Notes: generated from the sequence alone by a model not told the origin. 8,246 nt of DNA from Planctomycetota bacterium (GCA_030637065.1 DAOVVQ010000169.1:1-8246), one strand, 5' to 3'. Positions 1-6,161 are shown, numbered from the stretch's first letter. Numbers and translations: made by a program.

Positions 1-26
1 CGTTCGACAGGCTCAGGGCAGGCTCT
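1..26 (+). repeat. Dispersed repeat copy A1 (GCTCAGGGCAGGCTCT core)
   Basis: The 16-nt segment GCTCAGGGCAGGCTCT at 11-26 recurs exactly at 6485-6500. In both places it is preceded by CGTTCG and a short divergent stretch (ACAG versus GCTTC). Both copies are intergenic. An exact 16-mer shared in 8 kb is not expected by chance, so this is a dispersed repeat. Its full length cannot be judged because the window begins inside it. Confidence 0.6.
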
Positions 27-32
27 CTGTGG

Positions 33-56
33 CTAAGATTTTTGTCTTAGTATTTT
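33..56 (+). terminator. Possible weak rho-independent terminator of an upstream gene
   Basis: CTAAGA (33-38) and TCTTAG (45-50) form a perfect 6-bp stem around a six-base loop, followed by TATTTTT. The shape fits an intrinsic terminator, but the stem is AT-rich and so weak. No upstream gene is visible in the window. It could equally be a chance inverted repeat. Confidence 0.3.
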
Positions 57-73
57 TGATTGATATTAACGAG

Positions 74-195
74 CGTGGGTCAGCAGACCACGATACCGCC
101 CGGATGGGCAAGGCTCCCGGCAGGCCGGGAACACTACATATTTGAGGAGGAGTCATCGGCGTAGCGTAGCCATAAAAACAGCCTCACGAAGTGAG
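74..195 (+). repeat. Cluster of small palindromes upstream of the HNH gene
   Basis: Four hairpins lie close together. CGTGG-GTC pairs with GAC-CACG with one bulged G (74-92). GCCC pairs with GGGC (98-109). TCCCGGC pairs perfectly with GCCGGGA across a two-base AG centre (115-130). CTCAC pairs with GTGAG (183-195). A purine-rich GAGGAGGAG at 144-152 looks like a strong ribosome binding site but no start codon or open frame follows it. The stretch could be a structured leader or, more simply, stacked palindromic repeats like those in the other gaps of this window. No known riboswitch signature was recognised. Confidence 0.4.
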
Positions 196-239
196 CACAG
201 CAAGGCTATCGACTAACGACCGGCGACTAACAACTAACA

Positions 240-878
240 ATGTCATGTCAATACTGCAAATTTGCGGTTTCTGCCCGCAGTGCGTTTTGGCCTACTCTTG
301 TCTGCGAGAACGAGTTCGGGTTTGAGGACGTCTGGCGCCAGGTTTATTTCACCGGGGCGTGCGAGAACTTTACTTCGCACGAGAGCGGTTATCTCGGCGG
401 CGATAGCTCTGTTCGGTATATACCGCTTACGCAGGGCAAGGTAGCGATCGTCGATGCCGATGACTATCCCAGCCTGATCAGGTTTAAATGGTGTGCAAGC
501 AGGAACAGCCGAATATTTTACGCCTTAGCCACTATAAACCACCGCAATATGCCCATGCACCGATTCATCATGAATCCGCCCGCAGACATGGTCGTAGACC
601 ACATCAACCATAACGGTCTGGATAACCGAAGAAGCAACCTGCGAGTATGCACAACCACACAAAATATAAGAAACAGCCTCCCAAACAAGGGAAAAAAGTA
701 CAAGGGCGTATCTTTCATTAAGGCCAAAAAGAGATTTCGAGCAAGCATCCGGTATCAGGGAAATCGATCGATCATCGGCTCCTTCAAAGACGAAGTCACA
801 GCCGCAAAGGCATACGACAAAAAGGCAAAAGAACTGTTTAAGGAATACGCATATTTAAATTTCCCGGAAGAAAAGTGA
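240..878 (+). CDS. HNH endonuclease with C-terminal AP2 DNA-binding domain and N-terminal cysteine module
   Basis: The 212-residue product is a free-standing, probably homing-type HNH nuclease. Residues 60-145 match the phage/planctomycete HNH_3 pattern: YIPLTQGKVAIVD opens it, MHR carries H107, VVDHINHNGLDNR holds D120 and the candidate catalytic H121, and N129 and N133 follow. Residues 152-208 (YKGVSF ... AAKAYD ... AYLNFP) form an AP2 domain, which binds DNA. The first 59 residues are unusual: C3, C6, C22 and C41 could bind a metal. In many relatives the protein begins near YIPLTQGK. No in-frame ATG, GTG or TTG lies between 240 and that motif, so the start at 240 is favoured although no ribosome binding site precedes it. 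Base composition shifts from GC-richer in the cysteine module to AT-richer after it, as in a fusion. Nothing shows what site it cuts. Confidence 0.85.
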   Translation: MSCQYCKFAVSARSAFWPTLVCENEFGFEDVWRQVYFTGACENFTSHESGYLGGDSSVRYIPLTQGKVAIVDADDYPSLIRFKWCASRNSRIFYALATINHRNMPMHRFIMNPPADMVVDHINHNGLDNRRSNLRVCTTTQNIRNSLPNKGKKYKGVSFIKAKKRFRASIRYQGNRSIIGSFKDEVTAAKAYDKKAKELFKEYAYLNFPEEK

Positions 879-911
879 TAACATAGACACAAAACGCACC
901 CAAAATCCATC

Positions 912-965
912 GTGTGCGGTGCACACTTCGGTGAATACGCGTACCTGAATTTTCCGGAAAAGTAG
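912..965 (+). pseudogene. 3' remnant of a second AP2/HNH gene
   Basis: Reading in frame from 927 gives FGEYAYLNFPEK and a TAG stop at 963-965. This is the standard C-terminal end of AP2-type HNH nucleases and nearly repeats EYAYLNFPEEK at the end of the intact gene. The two ends lie exactly 90 nt apart (843 and 933) and share reading frame, but differ at several third codon positions and in length. The FGEY here is closer to what I know of the family than the FKEY of the intact gene, so this looks like the tail of a separate, older copy rather than a fresh slip duplication. Upstream, 912-926 is a GTGTGC/GCACAC palindrome, so the recognisable coding part is only about 40 nt. Nothing suggests it is expressed. 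Confidence 0.6.
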
Positions 966-1025
966 GGGTGGAGGGCGAAAAATGCTTAAAAATGGCATCT
1001 GGCTGTTAAAAAAGGGGCATTTCTG

Positions 1026-1054
1026 CTGTCATTCTTGCTTCTTGTCGATATAAT
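1026..1054 (+). promoter_or_regulatory. Sigma70-like promoter of argG
   Basis: CTGTCA (1026-1031, four of six matches to TTGACA) lies 17 nt before a perfect TATAAT (1049-1054). Transcription would begin near 1061, giving a leader of about 40 nt before the argG ATG. I found no obvious arginine operator, but a short degenerate one could be missed by eye. Confidence 0.5.
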
Positions 1055-1102
1055 GCCGTGATTGAGAGCTAAATTGTTAACCGGAAATGAGGATTTACAG
1101 CT

Positions 1103-2359
1103 ATGCCAGGTACTAAAAGCAGGACGAAGGCCGAAAAAGTGGTGCTCGCCTATAGCGGCGGGCTCGATACGAGTGTGATCCTGCCGTGGCTCAAGGAGAC
1201 TTACGGCTATGACGTTATCGCGTTTGCCGCGGAGTTGGGTCAGGGCGACGAATTGCAGGGCATTAAGAAAAAGGCGCTGGCGACCGGTGCGATCAAATGC
1301 GTGGTCAAGGACCTGCGGGCGGAGTTCGTACGCGACTATATCTGGCCGATGCTGAAATCGGGGGCGATATATGAAAATGAGTATCTGCTCGGCACCAGTA
1401 TCGCAAGGCCGCTGATCGCCAAGTACCAGGTCGACGTGGCAAACGCCGAAGGCGCCACAGCCGTAGCCCACGGAGCGACCGGCAAGGGCCACGACCAGGT
1501 CCGGTTCGAGCTGACATATATGGCGCTGGATCCTTCGCTGCGGATAATAGCGCCGTGGAAGGATCGCAACTTCGATCTGACCTCGCGCGAGGCGGCTGTG
1601 GACTATGCGAAGAAACACAAGATCCCGATCGAACAGAGCAAGAAGAAGATCTACTCCCGGGACCGCAATATCTGGCACATCAGTCACGAAGGGGCCGACC
1701 TCGAGGACCCGTGGAACGAGCCGAAGGACGAGATGCTGACGATATCCAAACCGGTTAGCAAGACACCGGCAAGAGCCCAGTATGTCGAGATCGGTTTTCG
1801 GGAAGGCGTGCCTGTGAGACTTAACGGCAAGGCCATCAGCGGAGTTAAGCTCATCGAGACGCTCAACCGCATCGGCGGCAAGCACGGCGTCGGGCAAAGC
1901 GATCTTGTCGAGAATCGGCTGGTTGGGATGAAGTCGCGCGGCGTGTATGAGACGCCGGGCGGGACGATTTTGGTGACGGCGCATAAGGCTCTGGAGACTA
2001 TTACGTTAGACCGCGAGACGATGCATTATAAGCAGCATATCGCGCTGAAATATGCGGAGATGGTTTATTACGGGCAGTGGTTCTCGCGTCTCAGGAAGGC
2101 TCTGGACGCCTTCGTGGACGCGACACAAAGACCCGTTAGCGGCACGGTGCGACTGAAACTGTATAAGGGCAGGTGTACGCTGGCTGGGGTGAAGAGCCCG
2201 AAGAGCCTCTATCGGCCCGACCTGGCGAGCTTTACGATGGGAGCGGAATACGACCCAACGGACGCTAACGGGTTTATACGCCTCTTCGGACTGCCGATGA
2301 AGGTCGCGGCGATCGTTGACGGTAATAAAAAGGCCAAAAAACGCCAGCGTAAAAAGTAA
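1103..2359 (+). CDS. argG: Argininosuccinate synthase
   Basis: This enzyme joins citrulline and aspartate using ATP to make argininosuccinate, the penultimate step of arginine synthesis, in the cytoplasm. The product has 418 residues against about 400 for the common form. The N-terminal PP-loop AYSGGLDTS (16-24) binds ATP. YENEYLLGTSIARPLIAK (90-107) and AHGATGKGHDQVRFE (122-136) are the strongly conserved nucleotide and substrate motifs, and YSRDRNIWHISHEG (184-197) is also typical. The ATG at 1103 is set by GAGGA at 1089-1093, nine bases upstream. The ends differ slightly from the norm: a short basic N-terminal extension (KSRTKAEK) and a very lysine/arginine-rich tail (last ten residues KKAKKRQRKK). 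No argH, argF or other arginine gene is adjacent in this window, so it seems to be a single-gene unit with its own promoter. Catalytic motifs are intact and function is near certain. Confidence 0.97.
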   Translation: MPGTKSRTKAEKVVLAYSGGLDTSVILPWLKETYGYDVIAFAAELGQGDELQGIKKKALATGAIKCVVKDLRAEFVRDYIWPMLKSGAIYENEYLLGTSIARPLIAKYQVDVANAEGATAVAHGATGKGHDQVRFELTYMALDPSLRIIAPWKDRNFDLTSREAAVDYAKKHKIPIEQSKKKIYSRDRNIWHISHEGADLEDPWNEPKDEMLTISKPVSKTPARAQYVEIGFREGVPVRLNGKAISGVKLIETLNRIGGKHGVGQSDLVENRLVGMKSRGVYETPGGTILVTAHKALETITLDRETMHYKQHIALKYAEMVYYGQWFSRLRKALDAFVDATQRPVSGTVRLKLYKGRCTLAGVKSPKSLYRPDLASFTMGAEYDPTDANGFIRLFGLPMKVAAIVDGNKKAKKRQRKK

Positions 2360-2368
2360 GGTTCCAGG

Positions 2369-2449
2369 GGACCGCGTGGGCCAAGGCCCACCCTACGGGC
2401 GCCTTCCCGGCTGCGACGCGCTCCGCCGCGGCGAGCGCGGGAATGACAA
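2369..2449 (+). repeat. Mosaic of palindromic dispersed repeats between argG and the prepilin peptidase
   Basis: GGACCGCGTGGGCCAA (2369-2384) recurs exactly at 7589-7604. It overlaps a perfect palindrome, GTGGGCC and GGCCCAC (2376-2391), with a two-base AA centre. A second hairpin (GCGCTC with GAGCGC, about 2419-2439) is followed by GGAATGACAA (2440-2449), which recurs at 6355-6364 after another hairpin. No T-run follows either stem, so these are not classic terminators, though GC-rich stems after argG could still affect mRNA ends. Confidence 0.55.
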
Positions 2450-2465
2450 GGGATGCGGCTTTTGT

Positions 2466-2470
2466 AAGGA
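2466..2470 (+). promoter_or_regulatory. Ribosome binding site choosing the prepilin peptidase start
   Basis: AAGGA sits nine bases before the ATG at 2480 but only three bases before the ATG at 2474. The spacing favours 2480 as the real start, giving a protein beginning MSFESI. Confidence 0.5.
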
Positions 2471-2479
2471 TACATGTGT

Positions 2480-3781
2480 ATGTCATTTGAATCTATATCG
2501 TTGATCTTTACGTTTCTGTATGGCTGTTGTATCGGCAGTTTTCTGAACGTTGTTGTCTACAGGATGCCGCGGGATAAATCGCTTGTCAGCCCCCCTTCCG
2601 CTTGTCCGGCCTGCGACAAACATATTCGGTGGTATGATAATATCCCGCTTTTTTCGTGGCTGATGCTGGGGGCTAAATGCCGGAACTGCAAGGCTCCGAT
2701 CTCGGCTCGCTATTTCATTGTCGAGTTGATGACGGGTCTGCTGTTTGCGGGCGTTTTTGCGATGTACTTCGTCTGCGACATTCGCCGGTTCGCTATCGGC
2801 GACTCGGTTGGGCTGGGGGCGTTTATCCACGGCGGATGGCTGTTGTACCTCGTGCATATTGTGATGCTGTCTTCGTTTTTGGCGGCGTCGGCGATCGACC
2901 TTCAGTTGTGGGTTATCCCGCTGTCGATCTGCTGGCTTGTGACGGCTGTGGGTGTGGCGGCGTCGGCGTTGAGCGGCTTTGTGATCGATCCGGCGACGAT
3001 ATGGTCGTACAACCTGTTTCCGAGCGCATCTTCGACGACGGGGGCTCTTGCGGCTGGGGCGGTTATCGGTCTGGCGATCGGGCTTTTGGGCCTTACCACG
3101 GGTGTGATAAAACGCAGCTATGAGGGTGAGGGTGAGGGTGAGCAAACCGGCCAGCCGGGCGAGGGCGAGGGCGAGCAAATTGGCCAGCCGGGCGAGGGTG
3201 AGGGCGAAAATCAGCCGGGTGGCGGTGATAGCGGCAATCAGCCGGAAACCGGCAGCGAAAAGGGGGATGGCCTGCCGCAAAGCGCTGAATTTGATGATGA
3301 GGACTTTAATGACCGGGCTGAGGTGCTTCGGGAGATGGTGTTTTTGGCGCCGATCATCGTATTTTCGGCCCTGGCATTGGTAATTGTGAGAAGCTGCGGT
3401 CCGATTGGCGACTGGTGGGCGGATTTTTCGCAAATACCTGTCGTTACTGGACTTCTGGGAAGTCTGTGGGGGTATTTTGTCGGGTGCGGCACCGTCTGGG
3501 CGGTGAGGATATTGGGAACTCTGGCGTTCGGGAAAGAGGCCATGGGGCTCGGGGATGTACACCTGATGGGAGCGGCTGGGGCGGTAATAGGGCCGGTTTT
3601 TGTCGTAATTGCGTTCTTTATTGCCCCGTTTTTCGGTTTGGGGTGGGCGTTCTTTCAGATGTTTTTCAAAAAAACCCGGCAAATTCCCTATGGTCCCTTC
3701 TTGTCAATAGGTGTGCTTGCGGTTATGATTCTACACGACTGGTTCCGAGTGTATCTGTCGAACCTGCGTATTTTGTATTAG
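2480..3781 (+). CDS. Prepilin peptidase (type IV leader peptidase, A24 family) with large acidic insertion
   Basis: This inner-membrane aspartic protease cleaves, and usually N-methylates, the leader of type IV pilins and type II secretion pseudopilins. GSFLNVVVYRMP at about 19-30 and the four-cysteine zinc module (C42, C45, C67, C70; CPAC ... CRNC) form the N-terminal methyltransferase-type domain. The catalytic aspartates are D140 in SAIDLQLWVIP and D359 in GLGDVHLMG; IPYGPFLSIG (about 402-411) is the conserved C-terminal motif. The protein has 433 residues, whereas the family is usually 220-290. The extra length lies between the two aspartates, about 219 residues apart instead of about 60. 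It includes extra hydrophobic segments and an acidic Gly/Glu/Gln/Pro repeat loop (about 214-283). All key residues remain, so activity is likely. The OmpA lipoprotein gene follows after 35 nt. The alternative start is 2474. Confidence 0.92.
   Translation: MSFESISLIFTFLYGCCIGSFLNVVVYRMPRDKSLVSPPSACPACDKHIRWYDNIPLFSWLMLGAKCRNCKAPISARYFIVELMTGLLFAGVFAMYFVCDIRRFAIGDSVGLGAFIHGGWLLYLVHIVMLSSFLAASAIDLQLWVIPLSICWLVTAVGVAASALSGFVIDPATIWSYNLFPSASSTTGALAAGAVIGLAIGLLGLTTGVIKRSYEGEGEGEQTGQPGEGEGEQIGQPGEGEGENQPGGGDSGNQPETGSEKGDGLPQSAEFDDEDFNDRAEVLREMVFLAPIIVFSALALVIVRSCGPIGDWWADFSQIPVVTGLLGSLWGYFVGCGTVWAVRILGTLAFGKEAMGLGDVHLMGAAGAVIGPVFVVIAFFIAPFFGLGWAFFQMFFKKTRQIPYGPFLSIGVLAVMILHDWFRVYLSNLRILY
3122..3220 (+). 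repeat. In-frame 33-nt tandem repeat encoding EGEGEQxGQPG
   Basis: Inside the prepilin peptidase gene two 11-residue units (EGEGEQTGQPG, then EGEGEQIGQPG) and a shortened third (EGEGENQPG) follow each other, preceded by an extra EG pair. The DNA units differ by only a few bases, pointing to recent slippage or unequal crossover. The length is a multiple of three so the frame is kept. The loop lies between transmembrane segments and would be a flexible, strongly acidic stretch. Confidence 0.85.
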
Positions 3782-3800
3782 GAAACCGAAATTCTTTGCG

Positions 3801-3810
3801 AAAGGGAGGT
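3801..3810 (+). promoter_or_regulatory. Strong ribosome binding site of the OmpA-type lipoprotein gene
   Basis: AAAGGGAGGT lies directly upstream of the ATG at 3817, with GGAGG ending seven bases before it. This fixes the start at 3817; the open frame running back to 3415 inside the prepilin peptidase gene is only a shadow extension. The site is the strongest Shine-Dalgarno match in the window. Confidence 0.8.
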
Positions 3811-3816
3811 CTTAAA

Positions 3817-4506
3817 ATGGCAGACGTTTTCAAAAGATCGATGTGGATTTTAACCGTTGTTGCTGTTGTCTTCGTGCTTTCAGGATGTACGAACTGGAAG
3901 AAGAAGTACGATGGCCTCGACGTTGAATTTCAGAATTTGCAGGGTAGAAACGAGTTGTGTATGTCCTCGCTGGATGCGGCATCTTCCGACAAGGAGAAGC
4001 TTGGGTCGTCGCTGAGGGATAAACAAATGACGATCGAGGACCTGCAAAGGCAGATCGATCAGAGAAACGTTTCGCCGGGAATGGCTACGGGCTTCGGCGA
4101 TGATATGGACGTGGATATCGATACGGCGGCTGGGACGATCACGGTTACGCTGCCTAACGCGATCTTGTTTAGTCCGGGTCAGGCGACACTTATGAAGGCG
4201 ACGAGTTCGGAACTGGATCATGTTCTTTCGGTCCTCCGCGGGTCGCAGTATTCCGGCAGGAAGATCGACATTGTGGGTCATACTGACACCGATCCGATCT
4301 TGAAGTCGAAGAAATACTGGAAGGACAACTGGGAGCTTTCGGCGGAGCGGGCACTTACCGTGCTGCGATATATGACGGCCAAGAGGATCTCGGCGGAGAG
4401 GATCCGGGCAGTTGCAGAGGGTTCGAGCCAGCCTGTTTCTTCCAATTCGACCTCGAGCGGTAAGGCGCGGAATCGCAGGGTTGAAGTTGTGGTACACATG
4501 CGGTAG
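3817..4506 (+). CDS. OmpA-family peptidoglycan-binding lipoprotein
   Basis: The 229-residue product begins with a lipoprotein signal: a short basic start, a hydrophobic stretch 9-20 and a lipobox LSGC with acylated C24. T25 rather than Asp follows, which by the E. coli rule suggests the outer membrane. Residues about 30-84 are charged and helical, likely a coiled coil. Residues about 108-227 form an OmpA C-terminal domain: ILFSPGQATL, GHTDTDP (154-160), NWELSAERA (171-179) and NRRVEV (219-224). D157 and R178 fit the Asp/Arg pair that holds diaminopimelate in peptidoglycan. It would anchor the outer membrane or a machine to the cell wall. It follows the prepilin peptidase by 35 nt with no promoter seen, so the two probably share a transcript. 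A Pal- or MotB-like role cannot be separated by sequence alone. No transmembrane helix other than the signal is visible. Confidence 0.9.
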   Translation: MADVFKRSMWILTVVAVVFVLSGCTNWKKKYDGLDVEFQNLQGRNELCMSSLDAASSDKEKLGSSLRDKQMTIEDLQRQIDQRNVSPGMATGFGDDMDVDIDTAAGTITVTLPNAILFSPGQATLMKATSSELDHVLSVLRGSQYSGRKIDIVGHTDTDPILKSKKYWKDNWELSAERALTVLRYMTAKRISAERIRAVAEGSSQPVSSNSTSSGKARNRRVEVVVHMR

Positions 4507-4592
4507 ACGCGGGTGCGATAGCAACCAGCCACCCGTTGCCGATCTCACAGGTTTTTCTTGCTTTGACGGGCGAGAGTGAATAGGGACGGGGT

Positions 4593-4654
4593 GAATATCG
4601 AATATCGAACAAGGAATTTCGAATGTCGAAGGGTGGAGGTTTCGCTTCGCTCAA
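4593..4654 (+). repeat. Period-7 GAATNTC repeat followed by dispersed repeat TTTCGCTTCGCTCAA
   Basis: From 4593 to 4627 five consecutive 7-base units each begin with GAA; units one, two, four and five read GAATNTC and unit three is GAACAAG. A partial sixth unit starts at 4628. Right after, TTTCGCTTCGCTCAA at 4640-4654 recurs exactly at 6254-6268. From memory, sequences of this sort recur in intergenic DNA of environmental genomes and give rise to false ORFs; that could not be checked here. Confidence 0.6.
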
Positions 4655-4733
4655 CTTGCTTAGAGAAGAGATTTTTTCTTACCATGAAGGACTTGAAGTT
4701 ATTTAAGTTTTAATTGATTGCCATGTATGAAAA

Positions 4734-4859
4734 GGCCACCCGTTGGGCTAATCGCCGCCCTGCCATTGATGCGGCCAAACTCACCCTTTTGCGAGCAAAA
4801 GGGTGCCACCCAAATGATCACTCGCATTATATGGAGGCCACCCGCCGGACTGGCGGCGG
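4734..4859 (+). repeat. GGCCACCCG direct repeats flanking a perfect 24-nt palindrome
   Basis: GGCCACCCG occurs at 4734-4742 and 4836-4844. Each is followed by a similar degenerate GG-CT-rich stretch, giving two diverged copies about 24 nt long and 102 nt apart. Between them CACCCTTTTGC (4782-4792) and GCAAAAGGGTG (4795-4805) are perfect 11-base inverted arms around GA. The second copy contains its own hairpin, CCGCC/GGCGG (4842-4856). The shorter core GCCACCCG also occurs at 4528 and 6566. The layout resembles a small non-coding repeat element, but no terminal inverted repeats with target duplication are evident. Confidence 0.5.
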
Positions 4860-4985
4860 TTAGTGCAGGCAGCAGTTGACAAATCTCAACAGGAAAAGAT
4901 CGAACACTGCATAAAACGTGGCTGTCTATACGGCAGCAAGCAACGGGTGACCCAAACGTCAACGATGTCAGGATTGGAATCAACA

Positions 4986-6101
4986 ATGGGAAAAAGATTA
5001 TTGAACAAAACAAAACTTTGTACAGTTATCCTGCTCATTTTATTAAACCTTGCTGTTGTTAAAGGTTCGGAGAATACTGGCACCAACTTTCAGCCTGTCC
5101 CTCCTGACCAGGTAACCGGCATCTTAACTATGATAGCGGATAAAATGCACAATAATTATGACAGCATTAAGACATGGCAGGGGAAAATAGATGCTACAGT
5201 AACGATAATATATGAAGGACCTGAAGCAGAACGCGTCTTTAAGGATAACACAAATGCCGTAGGAGAAACTCCAAACAGAGTTAAAAAACGAAGGGAAAGC
5301 ACAGTTGAATTTGCTGCAGATTGCGAAAATGGCTCTTTCTATGCAAACAAGTTTAGTCGAAGTCCTCTTCGCTACACAGATCCAGATAGTGGAAGATCAC
5401 TTGGAATCATTCCAAACCTTGTCCACAATAGAACAATCGCTACTACTGAGTATATAATCAGTAGTCATGTAAGTGTGAAAAGAGGAGATTCTATTATAGC
5501 TCGTACTGCTATTAAAGAAAAAAGAACTTCTCAAGAAGAATGCTCAACATGCGGAGATGATGTGTTCGACCCAAGAAGCCTTATGTCGACGGGCATGCCT
5601 TTATGGGAAACATATCCTTTGATACTTCAATATATTCAAAAAAATGGTGATTATAGTATTGATGGGCATTCTTTGCGTATAGAGAAACGTGTGGATGGAA
5701 CCACAACTGAATATCGTGTAGAAATACCAGGTGCCGTAAGTCCTGGACAGTATCTTTTCCAAACAATGGTGTTTTCCAGTGAAAATGATTTCAACGTTAC
5801 ATTGATTGAAGAAAGAAGAACCGACGGCAAGCTGTTTCTAAAAAAGACATGGTCCTACGAAGTGATTGGCAGTACATACCTGCCGAAAAGAACAACGACG
5901 CAAAATTTCAAAGGGGAAAATGCGGAACTCAGTTATGATAGAGAATGCGTTTATACGAATTTGCAATTGAATCAGGCTATTCCGGAAGGCACTTTCAGTT
6001 ATAAAAACCTCGGCTTAAAAAATGGAGATAAGTTCGTAGACAAGATTGCGGACATGGCGTATATATATCAAGATGAAAATTTGATTCCCGCAGACAATTG
6101 A
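4986..6101 (+). CDS. Secreted protein of unrecognised family
   Basis: I do not recognise this family with certainty. The product from ATG 4986 has 371 residues. A basic start (MGKRLLNKTK) and hydrophobic stretch 11-25 form a signal peptide, cut probably near VVKG/SEN; no lipobox is present, so it is likely periplasmic or exported. The mature part is rich in beta-prone segments. Features include NNYDSIKTWQGKIDATV (56-72), a CSTC pair (C186, C189) and a C-terminal GLKNGDKFVDKI followed by YIYQ. The overall style, short beta strands after a helix containing Y-x-x-I-K-T-W, recalls LolA-like outer-membrane lipoprotein-sorting proteins, but this is a weak analogy. In-frame starts exist at 4863 (GTG) and 4965; 4986 is chosen because it places the signal peptide at the N-terminus, though its ribosome binding site is poor. 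The gene is clearly AT-richer, with many AGA, AAA and ATA codons, than argG and the prepilin peptidase gene, which may indicate transfer. A terminator follows. Confidence 0.75.
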   Translation: MGKRLLNKTKLCTVILLILLNLAVVKGSENTGTNFQPVPPDQVTGILTMIADKMHNNYDSIKTWQGKIDATVTIIYEGPEAERVFKDNTNAVGETPNRVKKRRESTVEFAADCENGSFYANKFSRSPLRYTDPDSGRSLGIIPNLVHNRTIATTEYIISSHVSVKRGDSIIARTAIKEKRTSQEECSTCGDDVFDPRSLMSTGMPLWETYPLILQYIQKNGDYSIDGHSLRIEKRVDGTTTEYRVEIPGAVSPGQYLFQTMVFSSENDFNVTLIEERRTDGKLFLKKTWSYEVIGSTYLPKRTTTQNFKGENAELSYDRECVYTNLQLNQAIPEGTFSYKNLGLKNGDKFVDKIADMAYIYQDENLIPADN

Positions 6102-6108
6102 CCTGGAC

Positions 6109-6161
6109 AGACCTTCTTGAACATCTTTTCGGGAATTTAAAGTTGTCGGGGGTCTTTTTTT
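6109..6161 (+). terminator. Probable rho-independent terminator after the secreted-protein gene
   Basis: AGACCTTC (6109-6116) can pair with GGGGGTCT (6148-6155) as eight base pairs, two of them G-U, and is followed by seven Ts (6155-6161). It begins eight bases after the stop codon. The loop of about 31 nt is long for an intrinsic terminator, which lowers confidence, but the stem followed by a T-run is the expected pattern. Confidence 0.5.

Larger units (their letters stand above)
4507..4985 (+). other. Gene-free, repeat-rich gap
   Basis: No credible gene lies here. The stretch holds a weak stem (CGGGTG 4510-4515 with CACCCG 4530-4535) after the lipoprotein stop, a period-7 repeat (4593-4630), a TTTCGCTTCGCTCAA repeat (4640-4654), two GGCCACCCG repeats (4734, 4836) and a 24-nt palindrome (4782-4805). 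The frame of the next gene stays open back to a GTG at 4863, but that part looks like repeat-derived sequence. A lone TTGACA at 4876-4881 has no matching -10 box. Confidence 0.6.

Noticed and set aside
74..152. Riboswitch in the leader of the HNH gene
   Set aside because: Several short hairpins exist but no known riboswitch core motif was recognised, and repeats explain them more simply.
144..160. GAGGAGGAG as a ribosome binding site of a small gene
   Set aside because: No ATG, GTG or TTG with an open frame follows at usable distance; the next frame stops at once.
986..1984. 332-codon open frame on the minus strand over argG
   Set aside because: It is antisense to a clear argG, has no recognisable domain and is rich in Arg/Leu/His as expected from the reverse strand of a GC-rich gene.
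3122..3220. CRISPR-like direct repeats
   Set aside because: The repeats are adjacent, without spacers, and encode an in-frame Gly-Glu loop.
2483..3682. 399-codon open frame on the minus strand over the prepilin peptidase
   Set aside because: Antisense shadow; composition is extremely Arg/Pro/Gln rich with no motif.
3415..3816. Upstream extension of the OmpA lipoprotein frame
   Set aside because: It overlaps the prepilin peptidase gene out of frame, while the ATG at 3817 has an ideal ribosome binding site and begins a lipoprotein signal.
3880..4548. 222-codon minus-strand frame over the lipoprotein gene
   Set aside because: Antisense to a confident gene with no domain.
4510..4557. Rho-independent terminator after the lipoprotein gene
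   Set aside because: The 6-bp stem is separated from the TTTTT at about 4552 by some 16 bases, too far for the usual form.
4876..4904. TTGACA as a promoter for the secreted-protein gene
   Set aside because: The sequence 17 nt downstream (ATCGAA) does not resemble a -10 box.
4863..4985. GTG start extending the secreted protein by 41 residues
   Set aside because: The extension puts the signal peptide in the interior and comes from repeat-like DNA.
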